Positions 56,440-64,000 of a stretch of 64,000 nt of DNA are shown in pieces. This DNA comes from Atherix ibis. Its lineage: Eukaryota > Arthropoda > Insecta > Diptera > Athericidae. The position numbers were made by a program, and so were the translations under genes. The first letter of the stretch is position 1. Every line of letters begins with the position of its first letter. The notes below the pieces were generated by a model. The model was not told the DNA's origin. It worked only from the letters and a program-made list of their open reading frames with translations, and searched no databases. The DNA lies in NCBI GenBank assembly GCA_958298945.1, contig OY282610.1, forward strand, positions 24,886,233-24,950,232, written 5' to 3'.

Positions 56440-57365
56440 CATTAGTGTAATGTTATTTAACGTGGCTTACTTATCGTTAGACATAATCCCACGGCTCGCC
56501 TACGACCTCAGGGATTTAGATACGCCCAAACAAGAAGCAAAACAGACCTGTTCAGTAATGGATTTCCCCAGCTCAGCTTTATCGACCCAATCCGCTTGAG
56601 TCAAACGCTTTCATCTTTTATTTCTTGCTTAGAACACTTCATGCATGGAACATTCTCTCAGGTTCCCACTTTTTTGCTTTTCTTCTTCTTTTTCTTCAAT
56701 TCCTTCTTTACCTTCTTCATCTTTTTCATCTTCTTCATCTTCTTCATCTTCTTCATTTTCTTCATCTTCTTCATCTTCTTCATCTTATTTATCTTTTTCG
56801 TCTCCTTCATCTTTTTCATCTTCTTCATCTTTTTCATCTTCTTCGTCTTCTTCATCTTCTTCATCTTCTTCATTTTCTTCATTTTCTTCATGTTCTTCAT
56901 CTTCTTCATCTTCTTCATCTTCTTCATCTTCTTCATCTTATTCATTTTCTTGATCTTATTTATCTTCTTCATCTTATTTATCTTTTTCGTCTCCTTCATC
57001 TTTTTCATCTTCTTCATCTTTTTCATCTTCTTCATCTTTTTCATCTTCTTCGTCTTCTTCATCTTCTTCATCTTTTTCATCTTCTTCATCTTCTTCATCT
57101 TCTTCATCCTCTTCATCTTCTTCATCTTCTTCATCTTATTCATTTTCTTCATCTTATTTATCTTCTTCATCTTATTTATCTTTTTCGTCTTCTTCATCTT
57201 TTTCATCTTCTTCATCTTTTTCATCTTCTTCGTCTTCTTCATCTTCTTCATCTTTTTCATCTTCTTCATCTTCTTTATCTTCTTCATCTTCTTCATCTTC
57301 TTCATCTTCTTCATCTTATTCATTTTCTTCATCTTATTTATCTTTTTCGTCTTCTTCTTCTTCTA
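56440..57365 (-). repeat. Dispersed repeat A copy ending in a TTCATC array
   Basis: The terminal blocks GTAATGTTATTTAACGTGGC and CACGGCTCGCCTACGACC match the inverse of 9170-9250. CTTCATGCATGGAACATTCT and GGTTCCC match the copy at 31520. The array then runs directly into a mariner copy, so the other half of repeat A is missing. Confidence 0.7.
56672..57365. repeat. TTC / TTCATC microsatellite array
   Basis: About 690 bases of CTTCATCTT-type units with a secondary pattern (TTATTTATCTTTTTCGTC recurs at 56787, 56975 and 57172). This shows larger blocks of about 190 bases duplicated inside the array. All open frames across it are low-complexity artefacts. Confidence 0.95.
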
Positions 57366-58108
57366 TATTGGTACTCATATCTCTTACTTATGCCGACAAG
57401 TTTGGCCATTTTGAATGTTCAGTTAATTTTTGACAGCTGCTTTGCTTGCACGTGTTTTGGCTCGTCTTCGGTTTTTGCCTATTCCAAAATATCTGTTTCG
57501 GGAACAAGAAAAAGTCACAGTGGCTCAGATCTAGGGGAATACAATGGCTGCGACATTATTGGTGTGTTAGTTTTAGCCAAAAATTCGCGCATAAGCAACG
57601 ATGCGTGAGCAGGGGCGTAATCATGGTGTAAAAGACAATTTTTGTTCTTCCACAAATCCGGGCGTTTCTTGCGAATAACTTGCAGGTAATATTCCTTATT
57701 GACCGTTCTACCCTGTGGTAAGAACTCATGGTATACCACACCCCTGTAATCGAAGAAAACTGTAAGCAAAACCTTCACGTTCGACCGAACTTGGCGCGCT
57801 TTTTTCGGTCTTGGCTCGTGGGCCAGCTTCCATTGGGATGATTGAGCTTTGGTTTCCACGTCTTAATCATAAACCCATGATTCGTCATTAGTTATGACTC
57901 TGTGGATCAAATTTGGGTCGTCGCGAACAGAGTCCAACAGCTACTTAGCAATGTTAATGCGATGCTGTTTTTGGTCGAAAATGGGCAAAAATCGAAGACG
58001 AGGCAAAACACGTGCAAGCAAAGCAGTTGTCAAAAATTAACTGAACATTCAAAATGGCCGAACTTGTCGGTATTTTCAAAATTCGCGATACTTCTTGAAC
58101 AGACCTCG
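57366..58108 (-). mobile_element. Mariner derivative with inverted 5' ends, left end cut
   Basis: The left side starts inside the 5' leader (TTGGTACTCATATCTCT) straight after the hexanucleotide array, without TIR or TA. The right end has the TIR (GAACAGACCTCG, then TA). The minus strand carries METKAQSSQWKLAHEPRPKK, VVYHEFLPQGRTVNKEYYLQ and CLLHHDYAPAHASLL (second Asp kept). The junction to the inverted 5' end (ATTCCAAAA then TCTGTTTCGGGAA) is the same as in the copy at 49522, so both descend from one rearranged progenitor. The right 5' leader has lost an internal piece near 58068. Confidence 0.9.
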
Positions 58109-58139
58109 TACAGATTCAGTTCTTTGTCTAATTACATAC

Positions 58140-58575
58140 ATCGTCACTTGTTCGTTGAAGTTTCTTTGTAGTTTTGCTTATGTTTAGACCCTTGGCTAAT
58201 AATACTGTGTCATCTGCAAACATGGCATTAGATACATTTTCAAATTTTGAAATGTCGCTGGTGAACAGCACGTATAGTATAGGTGTAAGAAAGCTTCCCT
58301 ATGGTGCTTCCGCTTCTATTTATCTTAAATCAGAATAATCATCCTCTTACTTTACTCTAAATAATCTTTCCGATTTCTTACTCTAAATAATCTTTCTTCA
58401 GGAGCATTTATGTCAGGTTGTAGATTAGACCTTTATACTAAACCACATCTAGGAATTTTATTGAACTTATCTGTTTTTTCTCCAATGCCTTTTCTATTAT
58501 ATCTGTTATACCGTGGACTTGATTTAATGTGGAATGCTTTCCTCGAAATCTAAATTGATGAATTAATGGAATTAA
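58140..58575 (-). pseudogene. Jockey-type RT fragment
   Basis: Minus strand: GKHSTLNQVHGITDIIEKAL and ISSIKFLDVV around 58540-58430, then EAPQGSFLTPILYVLFTSD and NAMFADDTVLLAKGLNISK near 58310-58180. The catalytic FADD motif is intact, but the fragment is only about 140 codons and frameshifted. It differs more from the other jockey remnants than they do from each other. Confidence 0.75.
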
Positions 58576-60695
58576 TTAAAAATAAAGAATTGGCACGGTG
58601 CAATCGAAGCTTAAGGTTCGTTCAATGATAAATAATACGAACTGTGAGAGGACGAAAGGATCATACATAGTCAAATAATATCAAACTTATCCGTTAATGC
58701 AAATATTTTTGGAAAAGGTTTTTTCAAAAATATGACCACTATTACCTTTGCTAATCTGCAATTATACTCGTAGTTTACGTCGGCATGTATATGAAATTGC
58801 CATTAGCTACCTTAATTGAAAAACCTTTACATTAAATGATTTTTATTATAAATTATGTTAAAATAAGAAAAAATTATTTTCAAAAATAAGATCACTACGA
58901 TTGAATTTTATATGAAAAATATTGAATTGGGGATGAAAACCCTATAAAATTTTTACCTAAAAAAGGATTAATTTTTTATATATTTTTTTTTTGGTTTATA
59001 GTAAATATTTATTTAAAAGAAAATATTTAAGAAAATATTCAAAACTAAAGAAAATCGTTAGGCATTCGTACTGTTTCGATGGTGAGATTTAGTTGTAGTA
59101 GAACTTGTTGAGAAATAATTGCATAAAATTATTTTTTCTTCTATCATTGTTGGAAATCAGTTCGGTTCGCTTAGATTAGCAACGTAGAATAATAAATAGA
59201 AAATGAAGAAAGGAATAGTTTCAAAGTACCAGATAATGTTTTTCTTTTAATATGAAAATAGTCGGAAACTTTTGATGGATAATGAAAAATCGCCGGCAAG
59301 AATCAGGGACGAAACGAAACGAAATAAGAAACTCTAACGAAAACGTTTCAGATTGGATTTTTGGCAAAACAAATAAACGCAAATAGCCGAAAAACTTTAT
59401 GCAAATATTTAGAATTGTCAAATTTGTTAAGAATTTCCTCTTATATGGAAAGTTGAATATGGAAGAGGATTTATTATTGGAAATGTGTGTGTATATCGTT
59501 CTCTAGTGTTTCGTACATAAATTAGAACCGACAAGGTAAATGCAACGAAACACGGTGTATAATTTCCAAGTTAAATTGGAACATTTTTCATCGTCTTTGA
59601 CAAAAAATTTCCATTCGATTGAAATTTTTCTCTTTTCTCAACTTAGTCATGAGATATTTGTTATTTTCTTTTTATCTTATTTGGATTTTTTTTTTTAATT
59701 CAGCATTTTGATTTGAAAAATAATTTTCTATTGAAAAGATTTTAATTTGTTTGCATTTATCATCGTCGAAACCTAAAATATGAGCGATAGTTGAAATGTT
59801 GAAATTCTGCAAAAATTCTCTGTCTGCCGTCAGCTATTTATCATGATAATTACGGTAGTCCTCATCCTTGGAATATGGAATATTATGACTATTAGTGCAT
59901 TTAGAGGCACGACCAGATGAGATATTCGCTTAGTGGCATCGGCTACGAGAAAGGGATTGTTTTGAACAATCGCATTGGAATAAGCAAAGTGGCAGCGAAC
60001 TTTTGGTCATACTAATCCCTCCTCGATAAAATTAAAAAGATGGACGCCTGGATCTGAATCTATAATTGTGAGATGGTAAAATGCAGTTGCAACGTTCGAT
60101 TTAGTTTTAAAATTTCTCCATGCCAATATCGATCGTTTAATGTTTGGCACACGTCCATCGTGGAATTTATTATCCATAGTCGTCTATCATCAATCAGTTC
60201 CTATAGAAATTCCTTTTGAAAATAGTTTTGCAAATGATTTCGTTTTGATGTGCACCGAAGCAAATTTTGAATAGTTTTGAAAAGTGGCTATAGTCTAGTT
60301 GCTGCTAAAAAAAGATATCCTTTCTATTCCGAAACAAATGCTGAATACTTTTTATGAATAACAACAATTTTGATACGAATTTTCAGAGTTGCAAATATGA
60401 ATAACTCAACAACAAAAAAAAATATGCCGAATTCCAAAAAGGCTGAAATTTTATTAATCAACGGAAAAGAATTTTTTTTAACTTTTATTTGATATCCAAA
60501 ACTACGAGTACATGAACATTGGAACAAGCAGATTTTATTACAAAGCCATTATAATGACAGCAGGGGAATATATGAAAGCAAAACACCCATCGGTGTTTCT
60601 CTAATCAACGTGTCATATTATAACTAGTTTGGTTTTAAAACTCTAAAAAAAATACAGAAAAATTGCAAGAGTGTATAAATTTTTTATTATAATCG
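58576..60695. other. Unassigned stretch, no supported gene
   Basis: A/T-rich. A moderate-GC block at 59860-60080 has no sizeable open frame. Short frames on the minus strand (59221-59421, 60324-60527) have no motif. Confidence 0.45.
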
Positions 60696-60699
60696 ATAA

Positions 60700-61430
60700 A
60701 TCAATGCTTGCCATTTAGTTTTTAAAGTGATCCATGAAAGAAGTCCAATATTTTTTCATCATCTCGGCTGATATTGCGCTGTCTTCTAAGACTGCAAATA
60801 AGGCTGGTTTCTTGGCATAGACGAGTGGCTTCATGTAGCCCCATAAAAAATAGACTAGAGGCGTTAAATCACATGATCTAGACGGCCAACCCATCGTCGG
60901 AAAACGTGAGGTAAATTGCTCACCGAACCCATCTCTCAATATGTCCATTGTTTCGCGTGCTGTGAGGGATGTAGCGCCGTCTTATTGAAATCACGTGCCC
61001 AGCAGATGCATTTCAGCATTTTGGGCAAAAAAAAGTTCGAAATTATCGAGCGATATTGGGCGCCATTGACGGTATTTATAGAAATACGGACTGATGGTAA
61101 ACCGACACCAATGACAGTTCTTATTTTGCTTGTGGTTATTAATCAGACCAAATGCGAAAATTTTTCTTCTTCAAATACCCATTCAACCAGAAACAAATGC
61201 AATTTTTTGGTTCTCAAAAAAAGCGGCTTTTCTTCAAGTTGTTCTAAGGGTTAGTGGTTTAATATCCAATAGCGTTAAATTGCTGCGAAACTTTCTTACT
61301 ATGGCTTGAATTGCTTGCTTAGCATGTCGATTATTACCTGCTGAGCAAGCAAAATCGATCATAAAATGGTCGAATTGCGTGAAAAACATTTTTCACAGAG
61401 CAAGAATTTTGATAATAAAATTTAATGATA
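60700..61430 (-). pseudogene. Tc1/mariner-superfamily transposase remnant
   Basis: Minus strand: the first-Asp region is badly worn (61200-61130, NGYLKKKNFRIWSD). Then Q-DGATSLTARETMDILRDGF near 60980, RFPTMGWPSRSCDLTPLVY and FLWGYMKPLVYAKKPALFAV, ending YWTSFMDHFKN at about 60715. The second and third catalytic region is thus the best preserved of this family in the window. There are stops in the N-terminal half and no TIR pair I can define. Confidence 0.75.
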
Positions 61431-61729
61431 TGTAAGCGTTTTTTTGAAACTAAGTCTTTTTATGATAAAATGGTAATGCTAACTTAACATTTTTAATTTA
61501 AGAGAATGTCACGCGTCATGCGTGATCTATTAAAAATTAAAATATGAAAAACGAAACAGCAAAAAAATCAGTCTCGGTATTAATAACGCAAGAGCTCTTT
61601 TCGGCAATTGCTCTTTAAACGTCGATGAGTGTTTATGGGAAAAGTAACGGAGCGGAGTTTTATAAGAAGAGGATTATTGTGGTTGGGTAGTCACGAATGA
61701 AACTTTTTATAACGAGAAAAACATAAGTT

Positions 61730-62300
61730 ATGAACGAGGGGAAGGGATTACTTTGTTACGAATATAAAATGGAGCTTCAGCGATTTTTCGGAAGATTTCG
61801 GTTTGAAGGAATTAGATTAGACCAAAGTCTGGCCATCCTAGAATTGGATGTTCAACCGAAAATATTACTGCGGTGCTTGAATTTGCAGATTCCAGTCAGA
61901 CAATCTCCATTAAGTATCGCGCACGAGAAAATAATCTTTTCTCAAACAGTTGTGTGGAATATTTTAGATAAAAAATTCGGCTGACACATGAACTTCAGAC
62001 CAGAGATTATATGAGCCTCCGACAGTGGATCAAAAGCGTTTTAGGCAAGCCTCTGATTTTTACAGGAAATTATTAATGGGTGACGAAGCGGATTTACGTT
62101 TAAGTGGCTTTGTATGGAAATCCAAAGCCAATTCACAAACGACATTTACACTTCTGTTTTGTCACTGTTTCTTTTTTTCCGCATCGATAGGAGACAATCT
62201 TTTTGCGACGCTGTAGAGATACCGAGTCCGACAGTGTATGGGACATTTCCCTATAAAACACCAGCTGTCTGCTCTTTAAATATCACCGTCAGGTATTAGG
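61730..62300 (+). pseudogene. Tc1/mariner-superfamily transposase remnant, N-terminal part
   Basis: Around 61970-62040 the plus strand reads KIRLTHELQTRDYMSLRQWI, the segment preceding the first Asp. At 62065-62120 it reads FYRKLLMGDEADLRLSGFVW, the first-Asp region. Upstream (61880-61960) is a helix-turn-helix-like remnant (IPVRQSPLSIAHE). It is followed by unrelated sequence. Confidence 0.6.
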
Positions 62301-62399
62301 GTTGTCTTTTCTCTTTTTTTTTGCTCATAACGGAGCTTCCTTTTTACTCGGGATTAATATTCAGCATGCCTGCAATGCTATCTGTTTTGTTATGATGCA

Positions 62400-63720
62400 C
62401 TTTCGGGTCACGCGTTGTCTATGATTTTTGCCAGATTCTTTATATTGTCGATAATACGTGAACAGTGGAAAAATAAATGATTCGCCTTTCCTCAATTGTG
62501 AGCCAACAAGTGGGTCATGGCGCATCAACGTCTACTTTAAAACGTTATGGGAATGCTCTGACGTACTTATGCCCTGTCAGAAATTGGGTCACATTGTTTT
62601 CCTCTTCTCTATGACTTCATGTAGCTATGTCTGGATTGAAGTGATTTGTTCATCTTACTTAAGTCGATAAGCCCTTATGTCACTACTGTCTCGTTTCTGT
62701 CCTGCTTGCTGACGCTGTGGCGATGGATATCATTTCCCTCCCAACGTCGAATTGATCCTGACTCTCTTATTCACCGAGGGCTCGATTAGTGACATACTAG
62801 CGATTACGCAAACAGTGTCACAATACGGCATGCTCTTGAAGCTTTGAATGTGCTCCAATGGTATACCGCTATCGCCCAACCCTTATAAGATTTAGTCGCC
62901 ATAGCTTCTTATCAGATAGAGGCTGCCTTGAGTATCAGAGATCTGAAAACAATAGATAGAAGCCTGATTAATCTCTGTTAGGGCTGTTTGTTGAGAGGCA
63001 TGACATTCACAACCCGACTTGTCCTTTCAGCAGCGATTCACAAATGCCCTCAAAGCTTAACCTAGCATCTATCTGAACTCTCAGGTATCGAAGCTATGTC
63101 TGTGAAGTAATATGGCAGTCACTGGTGGTGAGAGTGATAGCCTGCTTTACTTCCCTAGTAGTCACTAGGACTTCCTTAATTTTTTGATCAGTAAGTTCCA
63201 CGCCCACTGATAATGGAGAATGGAGGATAATATGGATCATCTCATTTGCAGTTTGAATGATATGATCTAGGAATGTCTCGAAAATAGTCACCGTAACGTC
63301 ATCTGATGTTTCATCTTTTAACATCGGTAGTTTGAGCAGTCACAATGGACCTTGCGAGACTCCCCAACTGACGGCATACTGCTCCATCTCGTTCAGTTAA
63401 ACCCATTCTTGACATCAAGTATAACTATGGTGCAGTATTTCCTAGCACTTTATGGCTTTACTTGTCATATCGATGACACTGTGTACATATCATCCACCGT
63501 TGTTATAGCCTTTCTAAGTCCATATTGGTTTCAGAAGTGTCTGAGTTTCTTAGCGACTGATATTGCAAAAAATCAGTTACCATTCTGGGTCATTGATCCG
63601 TATTACTTTAAGAATTCTATTGGAAATGCTGTTATGGTGACTGCTGAGTGGTGCTAGTAAATTTGTTCATAGCGGATTTGGACCAATTGGCATGTAGTAC
63701 CAACAGGACGGCGCCAGGTC
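62400..63720 (-). pseudogene. R1-type RT fragment
   Basis: Minus strand: a SWGVSQGPL block near 63370 precedes DETSDDVTVTIFETFLDHII at 63310, IHIILHSPLSVGVELTDQKI, VLVTTREVKQAITLTTSDCH and a thumb region near 63060. The order matches R1 elements (FADDVAVTV, VGLELADHKTEAVLVTSRK). Continuation toward 62500 includes HDPLVGSQLRKGE, reminiscent of the R1 C-terminal zinc-knuckle region. It is frameshifted and inactive. The region 63420-63720 is the weakly preserved upstream RT. Confidence 0.75.
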
Positions 63721-64000
63721 GCATACTGACTAGGTGTTGTCTGATCGAGTTCAGATTTAAACCGCTTCTAATTTTATCGTTTAGGGATACTTACAGAATA
63801 ACTAAAAGGAAATATATACAACGAAATCAAGCAAATCATTCTGGAAATGCCTGCAAGCGAGTTGAAAAATGTCATCAAAAATCGATTACAATCCAAATCA
63901 TACAGAATCTTCCAAAGGTAAGTTCACAACTTTTTATTTCAATTTATTTGTTTTATTAATTAGATTTATTAGATACGTGTCGATTAAGATATTATAGGAA
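63721..64000. other. Window end, nothing identified
   Basis: A plus-strand frame of about 100 codons (63648-63959) overlaps the retroelement remnant and shows no motif. Confidence 0.4.

Noticed and set aside
56596..57608. Long open frames of 272 and 327 codons, and 224 codons on the other strand
   Set aside because: They are translations of a TTCATC microsatellite into Phe/Ile, Leu/His and Lys/Met runs. All frames are open because the repeat lacks stop codons.

Overview
This is a eukaryotic, very AT-rich, gene-poor window, most likely from an arthropod and probably an insect. The evidence is non-LTR retrotransposon remnants of the R1 and jockey types, many decayed Tc1/mariner transposons, a 59-base GTAAGT...TTGCAG intron of the size common in flies, and no prokaryotic operons or ribosome-binding sites. 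The species cannot be fixed from the sequence. Most long open frames are simple-repeat translations or transposon fragments.

Layout. 1-6.4 kb: an exon-like GC island at the left edge, a mariner MITE, an R1 fragment (minus strand) and unremarkable DNA. 6.4-9.3 kb: a GC-richer dispersed repeat (called repeat A here) holding a nested mariner. 9.3-18.7 kb: AT-rich DNA with two Tc1/mariner remnants, a jockey RT fragment, a pair of tandem hairpins and a mariner. 18.7-27.3 kb: an AT desert made partly of degenerate TTCGAAATT-type repeats and a 470-bp triplication. 27.3-31.3 kb: the best host-gene candidates, namely a terminal exon on the minus strand, a GC-rich exon-like island and a plus-strand two-exon ORF, plus one Tc1/mariner with clear TIRs and TA duplication. 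31.5-38.9 kb: repeat A with a TTCATC array, a 101-bp palindrome, three transposase remnants and a 67-bp satellite with a 268-bp higher-order period. 40.7-45.5 kb: transposase and jockey remnants. 45.5-47.8 kb: an RTE-like LINE. 47.8-64 kb: R1, mariner, jockey, repeat A and Tc1/mariner remnants.

The most striking object is the RTE-like LINE at 45564-47740 (minus strand). Its first 113 bases are a near-complete 5S rRNA sequence that still closes its terminal stem. Ten bases later comes a perfect tRNA T-arm/B-box. The coding region starts about 110 bases further on. An exact 15-bp target-site duplication (47741-47755 and 45549-45563) brackets the whole, so the 5S/tRNA head was retrotransposed as part of the LINE. 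The copy has lost its RT core and carries one nonsense codon, but is otherwise open, so it is fairly young. A LINE with a composite 5S-plus-B-box polymerase III promoter would be the main candidate for an undescribed system here.

A second theme is derivative formation by one mariner family. Every copy lacks the N-terminal DNA-binding half. Two copies share the same loss of the second catalytic Asp. Three copies have rearranged into elements with an inverted duplicate of the 5' end at both termini. No intact autonomous transposon or complete host gene is present.
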